Shown: piece after piece, positions 19,554-28,491 of the stretch | How positions within the stretch are numbered: the stretch's first letter is position 1 | Layout: the number at the start of each line of letters is the position of its first letter | Assembly (NCBI GenBank): GCA_003797895.1 | Contig: RKQB01000012.1 | Span: 61,661 to 125,660 of the forward strand | DNA: 64,000 nucleotides | DNA from: Cyclobacteriaceae bacterium YHN15 | GTDB lineage: Bacteria; Bacteroidota; Bacteroidia; Cytophagales; Cyclobacteriaceae | Direction: 5' to 3' | Made by a program: the position numbers and the translations under genes | Notes under the pieces: generated by a model | The model's input: the letters and a program-made list of their open reading frames with translations, nothing else | The model's database searches: none | What the model was told of the DNA's origin: nothing

Positions 19554-20516
19554 ATGAAAAAATACATAAAAAATCTAGGTACATTGGTGGCTAATTATAT
19601 TTTCGAGTTTTTTCGTTTTACCAGATATTCAAATGTATTTTCAATTAATAACCAGAATAAACTGCAAGGAAAGATTACTTTTTACTATCATAGCCTTGAG
19701 AAAGGCCTAATTAATGATCCAATAAGGCTAAGGTTTGGAGCGATAAAAGTAAGAAAGCTTATTTATTTCCTCAATATTTGGCTTACTAGAGGATATAGTA
19801 CGAGAGATACACAGTTTTTAACAGCATGTACAGTTGTAAACAAGTATTTTATACTTCACAAAGAAAATAATGTAGAAATACCAGAAATTATTTCAGAAAC
19901 AGAACTTGTTAAATTTACTATGTTCAATGGGCATAAAGATGGGGGAGTAATTCATTTTACTGGTCGAGATTATTTCATTCATGCAGAATCATCTTTCAAT
20001 TCCTTTTCTAACTCCCGGCATAGTGTTCGAAATTTTAATTCATTGACAATTTCAATAGATTTAGCAGAGAAAGTTGTAAACTTAGCAAGGAATGCTCCAT
20101 CTGTTTGCAATAGACAAGGATATCGGGTGAAATTTGTAAAAAACAAGAACCTTGTTCAAGGGTCATTAAGTATCCAAAATGGATTGAATGCTACTGCTGA
20201 AACAGTTCAACAAGTATTTGTAATTACTGTAGACCGAAGTGTATTTGTTAGTTCTTCTGAGTGGTATCAAGGGTTTATAGATGGAGGTATTTTTCTTCAA
20301 AATTTACTGTACGCGTTGCACTATTATAAGATCGCAGCAGTTCCATTGAATTGGTCTAAGCACTATTTTGAGGACTTGAAAATGCATAGACTTTTAAGTA
20401 TACCTTCTTCTGAAAAAATCATAGCATTAGTAGCTGCGGGCTATCCTGCTGAACAATTTAAAGTGCCCTGTTCGGTTAGAAAAGATGTTTCTGAAATTCT
20501 GACAATCATCGAGTAA
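19554..20516 (+). CDS. Nitroreductase-family flavoprotein
   Basis: A 320-residue protein whose C-terminal 190 residues show the nitroreductase fold. The FMN phosphate-binding start SRHSVRNFNSLTIS is followed by LARNAPSVCNRQGYRVKFV, then FIDGGIFLQNLLYALHYY and the end IIALVAAGYPAEQFKVP. The N-terminal 130 residues are an extra helical domain with basic segments, as in nitroreductases found in glycan loci. Some family members perform FMN-dependent redox steps on cofactors or sugars; the substrate here is unknown. ATG 19554 was chosen because the longer GTG form adds a low-complexity leader. It ends two bases before the next start. Confidence 0.72.
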   Translation: MKKYIKNLGTLVANYIFEFFRFTRYSNVFSINNQNKLQGKITFYYHSLEKGLINDPIRLRFGAIKVRKLIYFLNIWLTRGYSTRDTQFLTACTVVNKYFILHKENNVEIPEIISETELVKFTMFNGHKDGGVIHFTGRDYFIHAESSFNSFSNSRHSVRNFNSLTISIDLAEKVVNLARNAPSVCNRQGYRVKFVKNKNLVQGSLSIQNGLNATAETVQQVFVITVDRSVFVSSSEWYQGFIDGGIFLQNLLYALHYYKIAAVPLNWSKHYFEDLKMHRLLSIPSSEKIIALVAAGYPAEQFKVPCSVRKDVSEILTIIE

Positions 20517-20518
20517 TT

Positions 20519-21646
20519 ATGCCCAAATCAAGACTAAAAATCAAAACCATTACTTGTCACGATGTATACAATTTCGGCGCCAGTTTACAGGCATATGCGC
20601 TTATGACTTATCTAAAAAAGCTAGGTCATGATGTCGAAATAATTAATTATAAGCCAGATTATTTGACATTTAATTTATGGGCAATTGGTGATAAATGGAG
20701 TAAAAATCCTCTTTTGCGTTTTGCCTACTATAGTTATGTCGTACCCAAACGACTGCTTATGCAAAGCCGGAGGAAAAAGTTTGATGTCTTCACCCGCAAC
20801 AAGCTTCAGCTCACCGCTCAAAAGTATTACAGCTTTGATGAATTAAAGAAAAACCCACCCCAAGCAAATGTTTTTTTTGCAGGTAGTGACCAAATATGGA
20901 ATCCGCTATTACCAAATGGGAAAGATCCATCCTTTTTTTTAGAGTTTGCAGAAAAGGGGACAGTGAAGGCCTCATATGCTGCTAGTTTTGCGGTTTCGGA
21001 TATTCCCGCTGATTTAGTAACAAATACTACAAGGATGCTTTCTCAGTTTAATCATATTTCTATAAGGGAAACTAGTGGAATGGATATTTTAAACAAATAT
21101 GGTTTAGAAGGGGAGTTAGTTGTCGACCCTGTTTTTTTGTTGCAGAAGTCTGAATGGAAAGAGCAAGTGCCATATCACATAGAAGAACCTTATATTTTTG
21201 TGTATGATCAAGAAAATAATCGGATGATGAGGGATGCGGCAGTGTTTTTAGCTAAAAAATATGGTTGGAAAATTTATGCCATTGAGGCTTTATATCCGAT
21301 GTCTTATGCCGATAAACAAATAAAGGACGCTGGACCAGAAGATTTTCTAGCCCTAATTCAAAGCTGTAAAGTGTGCCTTACCAATTCATTTCATTGTATT
21401 TCTTTCAGTCTTATTTTCGAAAAAAGCTTTTTTCTATTTAAGCGGACGCACTTACAAGTAAATTCACGTATGGTGGATCTTTTAACTTATTTGGGTATAC
21501 AGGCGCATATAGTTGAGGAAATTGATGATAACTTAGTAGTTAAAGAAATTGAATACACTACAGTTAATGAAAGGCTATATACTAGAAGGATAATATCTTA
21601 CGAGTTTATTGAAAAAGTTCTGAATAGTACCCAGAGTCATGTCTGA
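20519..21646 (+). CDS. Polysaccharide pyruvyl transferase family protein (second paralogue)
   Basis: A 375-residue protein with the same motif order as 11807-12916: YNFGASLQAYAL, FFAGSDQIWNP, YAASFAVSD, ISIRETSGMDIL, VDPVFLL and TNSFHCISFSLIF. Two such enzymes in one locus suggest two different pyruvylated positions, or one pyruvyl and one related transfer. It overlaps the next glycosyltransferase by eight bases. No membrane segments or signal peptide are seen, so it should act on lipid-linked or nucleotide-linked sugar in the cytoplasm. Confidence 0.85.
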   Translation: MPKSRLKIKTITCHDVYNFGASLQAYALMTYLKKLGHDVEIINYKPDYLTFNLWAIGDKWSKNPLLRFAYYSYVVPKRLLMQSRRKKFDVFTRNKLQLTAQKYYSFDELKKNPPQANVFFAGSDQIWNPLLPNGKDPSFFLEFAEKGTVKASYAASFAVSDIPADLVTNTTRMLSQFNHISIRETSGMDILNKYGLEGELVVDPVFLLQKSEWKEQVPYHIEEPYIFVYDQENNRMMRDAAVFLAKKYGWKIYAIEALYPMSYADKQIKDAGPEDFLALIQSCKVCLTNSFHCISFSLIFEKSFFLFKRTHLQVNSRMVDLLTYLGIQAHIVEEIDDNLVVKEIEYTTVNERLYTRRIISYEFIEKVLNSTQSHV

Positions 21647-22718
21647 GATTAAAAAAATTATGCTGGTTTTACCTAATTTGAATGCTGGAGGTATGGAAAG
21701 GGTAATGGCAGAGCTGGCAAACTATTTTGTGGGTAATGATGGCCTAAAGGTTTATCTGGTCTTATTCGGAAAAAATCCCAAGTGTTTCTATGAATTAAAT
21801 TCCGACATAATAGTCTATTCTAGTTCTAAAATACAAAAAGCGCGGAACAGTTTTTTTCAATTTTTTTCTAGTTTATATTTTATCAGAAGTAGTGCTAATC
21901 AAATAAGTCCTGATGCAGTGTTAAGTTTTGGTACACAATGGAATAACTTAGTTTTATTAGCGTTACTGAAAACTTCTTATCATGTGTTCATTTCTGATAG
22001 GGGTTCACCAATCAGACGCTACAAGTTTCCTCAAGAATATTTTAAACAATGGCTATATGCCAAAGCTGAAGGAATTATTGCACAAACCCAGGTTTCAAAA
22101 AACATTTTAGCCAAACGTTTTTCTAAGGTAAGAATTGAAGTTATTGGAAACCCCATTAGAGAAATAAGAGGTGAGGGTTCTAAAGAAAAAATCATATTAA
22201 CTGTTGGTCGCTTAATTGATACCAAACATCATAATCGGCTGATAGATATATTTAAACAACTTAATGCGCCTGATTGGAAATTGGTAATTGTAGGAGGTAA
22301 TTCTTTAAAGCAAAACAATTTAGAAAAATTAAAGGAATTGGTAACTCGACAAGAACTGCAAGACAGAATAATTTTAGAAGGTGAAAGGAAAGATGTTGAG
22401 AATTATTACTTAAAAAGTCAAGTATTTGCTTTTACCTCCACTATTGAGGGTTTTCCAAATGTGGTAGGCGAAGCGCTTTCAAGTGGGCTACCAGTAGTTT
22501 CCTATGATTGTGTAGCAGGGCCTTCTGAGATGATAATTGATGGTGAGAATGGTTATTTAATACCCGTCTTTGATGATGCTTTGTTCGTTCAAAGACTCCA
22601 ATCTTTAATAGACGATGAGGAACTTCGTTTTTCAATGTCACAAAAAGCTAAGGTGTTAATTGAGCGATTTTCAATTGAATATATCGGGAAAAAGTATTTA
22701 GAATTTATTTTATCTTGA
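21639..22718 (+). CDS. Glycosyltransferase, GT4 family
   Basis: A 359-residue GT-B enzyme. The N-terminal glycine loop reads LVLPNLNAGGMERVMAELA. The donor half begins KIILTVGRLIDTKHHNRLID and ends with the EX7E block FTSTIEGFPNVVGEALSSGLP (first Glu in TIEG, second in GEAL), the hallmark of retaining GT4 enzymes, followed by PVVSYDCVAGPSEMI. The sequence resembles GalNAc- or glucose-type GT4 enzymes, but the donor cannot be assigned. It overlaps both neighbours by a few bases, consistent with one operon. Confidence 0.85.
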   Translation: MSEIKKIMLVLPNLNAGGMERVMAELANYFVGNDGLKVYLVLFGKNPKCFYELNSDIIVYSSSKIQKARNSFFQFFSSLYFIRSSANQISPDAVLSFGTQWNNLVLLALLKTSYHVFISDRGSPIRRYKFPQEYFKQWLYAKAEGIIAQTQVSKNILAKRFSKVRIEVIGNPIREIRGEGSKEKIILTVGRLIDTKHHNRLIDIFKQLNAPDWKLVIVGGNSLKQNNLEKLKELVTRQELQDRIILEGERKDVENYYLKSQVFAFTSTIEGFPNVVGEALSSGLPVVSYDCVAGPSEMIIDGENGYLIPVFDDALFVQRLQSLIDDEELRFSMSQKAKVLIERFSIEYIGKKYLEFILS

Positions 22719-23932
22719 AAATCCTTCAAATTAATACAACAGTAAACTCCGGAAGTACTGGCCGAATTGCTGAAGATATTGGCAAGGTACTAATAGAAAA
22801 TGGACATGAAAGTTATATCGCGTATGGTCGAGGAAATCCTTCCAGTAAATCTCATTTAATTAAAATTGGCAATGATTGGGATGTCTACAGGCATGGACTG
22901 AAAACGATGTTTTTTGATAGGCATGGATTTGGATCGGAATCGGCAACAAAATTTTTGATTGAGGAGATTGACAAAATCAAACCAGATGTAATTGGACTAC
23001 ATAATCTTCATGGGTATTATTTGAACATTCAAATTCTTTTTAAATACTTAAAAGACAAAGGTTTTCCCGTAATCTGGACATTACATGATTGTTGGGCTTT
23101 TACAGGTCATTGTTCGCATTATCAAAATATAAACTGTGCAAAATGGCAGTCTCATTGTGATAATTGCCCTAAAACCAATAAATATCCTTTTTCTTTTTAT
23201 GACAATTCTTTTCAAAATTTTGAGGATAAAAGACGAGTTTTTACAGAACTTATCGATCAAAAACTTAGAATTGTTGTTCCTTCACTTTGGCTACGAGAAG
23301 AGGTTAAAGAGTCTTTTCTAAAAGATTATTATACTTCTACAATTTATAATGGAATTGATTTGAATCTTTTTTCGAGAAAACTCCCCCCAAAAGAAATAAA
23401 AAATTTAACACAAGGAAGAATTGTGCTTTTAGGAGTTGCTAATATTTGGCAAGAAAGTAAAGGGATTTATGATTTCATTAAATTGAGTCAGGATATTCCC
23501 GAGGATTATTTAATTGTCCTTATTGGAGGTAATCTGAAGAAAGAATATTCAAAAGATAATGTTTTAATTATAAGATCAACAAGTAGCATTCAAGAATTGG
23601 CGGACTGGTACAATGTAGCGGATATATTTATTAATCCTACTTATTTAGATAACTTCCCTACTACTAATATTGAGGCTTTAGCCTGTGGTACCCCTGTCAT
23701 TACTTATAATACAGGAGGAAGTCCAGAATCAGTGAATGAGCAAACAGGAGCAGTAGTTAAGAAAGGAGATATTCCAGGAATAAAAAGTGCCATTAAAAAA
23801 TTGCTTTCTAAAGATCAAAATCTTTTGAAGGCCGATTGTCGTGCCAGAGCGGAGAAATTTTTTGATAATAATGAGAGATATTTAGACTATCTCAAGCTTT
23901 ATGATTCTTTAATTATTGCGAAAAATAAATAG
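22715..23932 (+). CDS. Glycosyltransferase, GT4 family (WcaC-like)
   Basis: A 405-residue GT-B enzyme starting at a TTG codon that overlaps the preceding stop by four bases (KILQINTTVNSGSTGRIAED). A cysteine-rich insertion at about residues 120-155 (LHDCWAFTGHCSHY, then CAKWQSHCDNCP) is characteristic of a known GT4 subgroup found in colanic-acid-like loci. The donor-binding block is NPTYLDNFPTTNIEALACGTPV with Glu in IEAL. It is the last gene of the AT-rich block. There are no membrane segments. Confidence 0.83.
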   Translation: MKILQINTTVNSGSTGRIAEDIGKVLIENGHESYIAYGRGNPSSKSHLIKIGNDWDVYRHGLKTMFFDRHGFGSESATKFLIEEIDKIKPDVIGLHNLHGYYLNIQILFKYLKDKGFPVIWTLHDCWAFTGHCSHYQNINCAKWQSHCDNCPKTNKYPFSFYDNSFQNFEDKRRVFTELIDQKLRIVVPSLWLREEVKESFLKDYYTSTIYNGIDLNLFSRKLPPKEIKNLTQGRIVLLGVANIWQESKGIYDFIKLSQDIPEDYLIVLIGGNLKKEYSKDNVLIIRSTSSIQELADWYNVADIFINPTYLDNFPTTNIEALACGTPVITYNTGGSPESVNEQTGAVVKKGDIPGIKSAIKKLLSKDQNLLKADCRARAEKFFDNNERYLDYLKLYDSLIIAKNK

Positions 23933-24067
23933 TCTGAATTTAGAGATTATGTTGAATTTATTCAGATGTATTTCTGAGAGTGAAATTATCGAATAGTAGA
24001 ATTAGGATTTGAGATAATATTTCAATTTTTATTAATTATAGATTCTAAATTTAATTAGAAGGAGAAA

Positions 24068-25186
24068 ATGTCAATCGCTCATAAATTGAGGCAAAATGCC
24101 AAAAATTTAATTGGAAAATCTTTATCCAAGAAATTCATGATAATTGAATCGGACGACTGGGGGTCTATTCGGATGCCTTCCAATAAGGTTTATGAAAAAT
24201 TGAAAGCAGCAGATGTCAATTTAGGAAAAGGTGAATCTGCCAGATACAACCTTACAGATACCCTGGCTTCTGCAGAAGACTTGGGCGCACTTTTTGAAAC
24301 TTTGCGCAAATTCAAAGACCACAAAGGCAATCATCCTGTTTTGACAGCAGTCTCTTTGGTTGCTAATCCTGATTTTGAAAAAATTAAGGCGGATAATTTC
24401 TCCCATTACCATTATGAACCATTTACCCAGACGCTGAAAAGGTACCAAAGAGAATCTGCTTTGGCATTGTGGAAAGAAGGGGTTCATGAAAAGTTATTTA
24501 TTCCTGAATTCCACGGACGTGAGCATTTGAATGTTCCGGTATGGTTGCGTATGCTTCAGAAGGGAGATCAACATACCCATCTGGGGTTTGAGGCGGGATG
24601 TTGGGGTTTCTTGGCCAATACTCCTTATCAAATTGGCTATCAGGCCAGTTTTGATGTGGAATTGGAAGATGATTTACTATTTCATCAACAGGCAATTGAA
24701 TCAGGATTGGAATTGTTTGAGGAGATACATGGTTACAAAGCTTCCTTTTTTGTGCCTCCAAATGGCCCCTTCAATAACTCCTTGGAGCAATACACCGCTT
24801 TGGGAGGAATAAAGTTTATCGGTGCCTCCAAAGTACAGCAAGAACCTCTAGGTGGAGGGAAGTATAGAAAACGATATCATTGGCTGGGACAAAAAAATAA
24901 GCACAATCAAAGATATTTGACCAGAAATGCGTTTTTTGAACCCAATGCACCAGGGAAAGATTGGGTAGCCTCTTGTCTGGAAGATATTCATTATGCATTT
25001 CTTTGGAAAAAACCAGCCGTCATCAGTAGCCATAGAACCAATTTTATTGGAAACTTGGATGAAAATAACAGGAAGTTGGGATTGGAAAAATTGGCGGAAC
25101 TTCTGACAGCGGTTTTGAGAAAGTGGCCTGATGTGGAATTTATTACTTCTACAGAATTGGGAAATCTTATTGCTTCTGGGAAGTAA
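24068..25186 (+). CDS. Polysaccharide deacetylase-like protein (second paralogue)
   Basis: A 372-residue paralogue of the protein at 16144-17370, with matching blocks MIIESDDWGSIRM, FHGREHLNVPVWL and SSHRTNFIGNL. Here the start is clear: ATG 24068 is preceded by AGAAGGAGAA, one of the few Shine-Dalgarno-like sites in the window. Base composition is visibly higher than in the 7.4-24 kb block, so the two paralogues have probably had different histories. The Asp-Asp and His blocks suggest a metal-dependent hydrolase acting on an N- or O-acyl group; that is inference from motif style. Confidence 0.7.
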   Translation: MSIAHKLRQNAKNLIGKSLSKKFMIIESDDWGSIRMPSNKVYEKLKAADVNLGKGESARYNLTDTLASAEDLGALFETLRKFKDHKGNHPVLTAVSLVANPDFEKIKADNFSHYHYEPFTQTLKRYQRESALALWKEGVHEKLFIPEFHGREHLNVPVWLRMLQKGDQHTHLGFEAGCWGFLANTPYQIGYQASFDVELEDDLLFHQQAIESGLELFEEIHGYKASFFVPPNGPFNNSLEQYTALGGIKFIGASKVQQEPLGGGKYRKRYHWLGQKNKHNQRYLTRNAFFEPNAPGKDWVASCLEDIHYAFLWKKPAVISSHRTNFIGNLDENNRKLGLEKLAELLTAVLRKWPDVEFITSTELGNLIASGK

Positions 25187-25216
25187 AATTTGCTACGAGT
25201 TACTATTGCCAGAAAC

Positions 25217-25312
25217 GTGCGTCATGCAGATTCCGATTTTTATCGGAAGAAGCATCTCCAAAGTTTTAGAGATTCTTCGCCTCCGCAGGCTCCGGCTCTG
25301 AATGACGCAGAA
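25217..25312. repeat. Palindromic GTCATGC...GAATGACG repeat
   Basis: A single copy of a different palindromic element: GCGTCATGCAGATTCCGAT at the left, an AGCATCTCCAAAGTTTTAGAGATTCTTCG centre and CTGAATGACGCAG at the right. The centre GCATCTC/GAGATTC and the outer GCGTCAT/ATGACGC pairs are inverted. It lies between two glycan genes. Confidence 0.55.
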
Positions 25313-25358
25313 TTCTATGCCATTTCCTTTTTGTAAATGCTAATTTTAATTTCTCCCG

Positions 25359-26489
25359 GTGGCTAAGCAAGTTGTTTTTGTAAATCAATCTTCGGGTTAC
25401 CTGATGATCGATATCATTCATGCTTTTAGGGAAGAATTTGAGGAAAGAGTATTAATAACCGGTTTTCTTAACCCTAGAAACCACTCTCTTGATCCTAAAG
25501 TCAAACTTGAATTGATGGTTCCTTATGATAGGGGTTCGGGTTTCAGAAGACTTTTTACATGGAGCATGGGTTTTTTGAAGGCTTTATGGCTGATCAAAAC
25601 CAAATACAGGAATGCGGACTTATTTCTGGTCAGTAATCCTCCCTTTGCCCCATTGATTCCACTATTTTGCTCCAATGCATACAAAATTCTGATTTATGAT
25701 ATCTATCCGGATGCCCTGGTAGAATTTGGCTATTTAAACAAAGGTTCCTTTTTGATAAAAAGATGGGAAAAAGCCAATAGAAAAGTTTTTGCCTCTGCCC
25801 AAAAGGTGTACACATTGACTGAAGGAATGGCACTAAGAGTTAGCCATTACGTTAATATAGAGAAAATACAAGTGGTGCCCATTTGGACAGATAATGCTTT
25901 TTTGAAACCTATACCAAAGGGGAAGAATCCATTTATCAAAGAAATGGGTTGGCAGGGGAAGTTTATTGTCTTGTATTCGGGTAATCTGGGAAAATCACAT
26001 CCGGTAGAAATCCTTGTGGAGCTGGCAAAGCAATGTAAAGAGCCTGAAATCCATTTTGTCATCATAGGTGGGGGGGATAAATATGAGATGCTCCGTCAAA
26101 TGATCCAGGATTTTGATCTTTCAAATATGGAGTTGTTGCCTTGGCAACCTACAGAGAAATTACCCCACACATTAACTGCTGCAGATTTAGCGCTAGTCAC
26201 GCTAAGTGAGGAATCAGCAGAACTCAGTATTCCCAGCAAAACATTTAACCTGATGTCAGTAGGCGTACCGGTATTGGGTATTGCTCCATCAGACTCGGCT
26301 TTGGCTGAGTTGATCAAATCAGAGAAAATTGGTCAAAATTTTGATAAGAATAAGGTAGATGAAATACTGGATTTTATTATTTCAATGTATAAGAATCCCG
26401 ATCTGAGGGAAAAATTGATTGAAAACATATTGACATGTTCATCGAAATTTGGTCCAGAGAATGCCGAAATTTTCAGAGATAATATTTAA
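25359..26489 (+). CDS. Glycosyltransferase, GT4 family (WbuB-like)
   Basis: A 376-residue GT-B protein starting at GTG 25359 (AKQVVFVNQSSGYLMIDII). The N-terminal half has LFLVSNPPFAPLIPLF and ILIYDIYPDALVEFGYL, phrases typical of WbuB/WcaL-type enzymes that act early on lipid-linked acceptors. The donor half has VLYSGNLGKSHPVEIL, FVIIGGGDKYEML and ESAELSIPSKTFNLMSVGVPV. It is separated from the following ACP gene by about 270 bases that contain a strong hairpin, so it probably ends a transcription unit. Confidence 0.82.
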   Translation: MAKQVVFVNQSSGYLMIDIIHAFREEFEERVLITGFLNPRNHSLDPKVKLELMVPYDRGSGFRRLFTWSMGFLKALWLIKTKYRNADLFLVSNPPFAPLIPLFCSNAYKILIYDIYPDALVEFGYLNKGSFLIKRWEKANRKVFASAQKVYTLTEGMALRVSHYVNIEKIQVVPIWTDNAFLKPIPKGKNPFIKEMGWQGKFIVLYSGNLGKSHPVEILVELAKQCKEPEIHFVIIGGGDKYEMLRQMIQDFDLSNMELLPWQPTEKLPHTLTAADLALVTLSEESAELSIPSKTFNLMSVGVPVLGIAPSDSALAELIKSEKIGQNFDKNKVDEILDFIISMYKNPDLREKLIENILTCSSKFGPENAEIFRDNI

Positions 26490-26659
26490 AAAGGTTCTAG
26501 TTGTTTTGAATTCATTAATTTTAATAACAGTTCTAATTCAGGTAATCTTTAAATATTGTAAAAGCTTTTTCGATAATTGATACATTTAAAAGAAGACAAA
26601 ATATTAAATTCAAAGCATTGGAATAATAGAAGCATTAGGCCTGAAAGGTTGATGCTGTG

Positions 26660-26686
26660 GAATCCTAGGGTACAACCCTAGGATTC
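26660..26686. other. Perfect 11-bp hairpin without T-tail
   Basis: GAATCCTAGGG at 26660-26670 and CCCTAGGATTC at 26676-26686 are perfect inverted repeats around the loop TACAA. No run of T follows, so it is not a classical intrinsic terminator. Flanking text (AGGCCTGAAAGG and AGGCCTGAAGGGCC) resembles other intergenic repeats of this window. Confidence 0.6.
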
Positions 26687-26757
26687 AGAGATTTCATAAT
26701 TAAAACCAAGAGGCCTGAAGGGCCGATTTATTTTCAATAAAGAAATTTACAAATATC

Positions 26758-26982
26758 ATGGAAGCAAAATTTTTAGAAGTGATCAAAGAAGCATTGGAAA
26801 TTGAAGACAGGGATTTGGCTATGGGAGATAAATTCAAAGAATTTGACGAATGGGATTCTTTGGCCCAGCTTACCCTGATAGCAGAATTGGATGATAATTT
26901 TGGAGTAACCATTCAATCCGGTGATTTCAAAAAAATCCATACCCTACAGCAGTTGTTTGAGCATATCCAAAACGGACAATAA
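26758..26982 (+). CDS. Acyl carrier protein
   Basis: A 74-residue acidic protein with the phosphopantetheine attachment motif DSL in EWDSLAQLTLI, Ser34 being the modified residue. Length and helix pattern fit a free-standing ACP. Its stop overlaps the start of the KAS III gene by one base (TAATG), so they are coupled. A dedicated phosphopantetheinyl transferase is encoded at 29972. Because the cell must have a housekeeping ACP elsewhere, this one is probably dedicated to an acyl group for the surface glycan (inference). Confidence 0.88.
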   Translation: MEAKFLEVIKEALEIEDRDLAMGDKFKEFDEWDSLAQLTLIAELDDNFGVTIQSGDFKKIHTLQQLFEHIQNGQ

Positions 26983-28040
26983 TGCCTCTATTGCAATTTG
27001 ACCAGGTAGGAATCCGGGGAATGTCTGCCGCAGTCCCTGCCCATAAAATCATCAACAGGGAATATTCCCAGCATTTCCCCGCGGCTGATGTGGCAGAAAT
27101 TGTGGAGAAAACGGGTATTGAAGAAAGGCGATTTGCCCCAGAAGGTATCTGTGCTTCTGATCTCTGTCAGGCTGCCGCAGAAAAACTGATTGCGGACCTT
27201 GGCGTGGACAAGGAGGAGATTGACCTGTTGGTGTTTGTTTCCCAGACCCCTGATTACCGCATGCCGGCTACTGCTGTGCTGCTACAGGAAAGATTGGGCC
27301 TGTCCAAGCAGACCATGGCCTTTGATATGAACTTGGGTTGCTCTGCATTCGTCTACGCCCTTTCTGTGGTATTTTCCCTGGTACAAACAGGGCATATCCG
27401 GAAAGCCCTCTTGTTGGACGGGGAAACCCGCTCCCGCGCCTATTACCCCAAAGACAGAAGGGTAGCCTTTCTCTTTGGAGACGGAGGTGTGGCTGCCCTG
27501 ATTGAGAAAAACCCAAATTATGGAAAGTCCTTCTTTTCCCTGAATTCCGATGGAAGTCGGGAGGAACTGATCAAAATCAAGGCAGGAGGATACCGTTTTC
27601 CGAGTTCGACCGAAACGGTCAAGGAAAAGTTGGTGGATGAGCATGGAAATATTTCCACGGAAGAGCATGGCTATATGAACGGGCCTGATGTCTTTAATTT
27701 TGTAATCCAGGAAATTCCATCGGATATCAAGAGGATTCTGAGCGCTGCAGAAACTGATAAGGATGCCATTGACTATTTCGTCTTCCATCAGGCCAATGCT
27801 TTTATGAATGGGTATTTGGCGAAGAAGTTGAAACTGCCTTTGGAGAAAGTACCCTCCAGTATCCGGGAGTTTGGGAATACCTCTTCGGTGTCTATACCTT
27901 TGACCATAGTCAGTCAGTTGCAAGGGAAATTGGAAGGAAAGAAAAAACTTTTGCTCAGTGGTTTCGGTGTTGGCATGTCTTGGGCTTCAGCGGTGATGGA
28001 CTTTCAGGATTGCTTTATCAGTGATTTAGTGGAGGTTTGA
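26982..28040 (+). CDS. 3-oxoacyl-ACP synthase III (FabH-like)
   Basis: A 352-residue condensing enzyme that should join an acyl-CoA starter to malonyl-ACP. The Cys-His-Asn triad is visible: Cys120 in NLGCSAFVY, His269 in FVFHQANAF and Asn299 in EFGNTSSVSIP. Other family marks are TGIEERRF near residue 45 and the C-terminal GFGVGMSWAS. It lies between an ACP and an SDR reductase. This is the set needed to make a 3-hydroxyacyl-ACP. It has a normal length for FabH-type enzymes and no fused domains. Confidence 0.9.
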   Translation: MPLLQFDQVGIRGMSAAVPAHKIINREYSQHFPAADVAEIVEKTGIEERRFAPEGICASDLCQAAAEKLIADLGVDKEEIDLLVFVSQTPDYRMPATAVLLQERLGLSKQTMAFDMNLGCSAFVYALSVVFSLVQTGHIRKALLLDGETRSRAYYPKDRRVAFLFGDGGVAALIEKNPNYGKSFFSLNSDGSREELIKIKAGGYRFPSSTETVKEKLVDEHGNISTEEHGYMNGPDVFNFVIQEIPSDIKRILSAAETDKDAIDYFVFHQANAFMNGYLAKKLKLPLEKVPSSIREFGNTSSVSIPLTIVSQLQGKLEGKKKLLLSGFGVGMSWASAVMDFQDCFISDLVEV

Positions 28041-28491
28041 TAGAACACTGATTGTTCGCAAGCTCACAATAATAGAACGCAGATGAACGCTGATGTAGCG
28101 GATAAACGCAGATTCGAGTTTAGAAAATCCGCGACTATCCGCTAAATCCGCGTCATCTGCGTTCCAATTATTCAAGAGCCAAGGCAAAAGGAAAAGGGCA
28201 AAAAAGAGTTAGTGAAATTTTGAAACGATAAACTACTAAGAAGGGCAGGGGAGGAATGACGACGGACCGGGCCGGCTCCGGCCTTGCGGGTTGATAGGAT
28301 TCCGTCGTCTTGTCCCGATATTTATCGGGATTGGTTACTTTTTGTTTCAAAGCCTGTCCCGGAGAACTTCGGGAACAAAAAGTAACTAAAGCAAGTAACT
28401 GATCAATTTGCTCAGAAGAGTTGAAATGTATTTTCTGTTTTAAGAAAAAATAGTTGTTTAAATCTAAATCATCTTTCTTCCAACTAAAAAC
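28041..28491. repeat. Repeat block: R2 and R3 copies
   Basis: An R2 inverted repeat spans 28074-28165 (GAACGCAGATGAACGC ... GCGTCATCTGCGTTCC). A copy of repeat R3 follows at about 28240-28400, with GACGACGGACCGG, its inverse GGATTCCGTCGTC, and a nested dyad GTTACTTTTTGT ... ACAAAAAGTAAC enclosing CCGGAGAACTTCGGG. No gene is seen. The operon ACP-KAS III and the SDR gene are thus separated by mobile-looking repeats. Confidence 0.7.
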
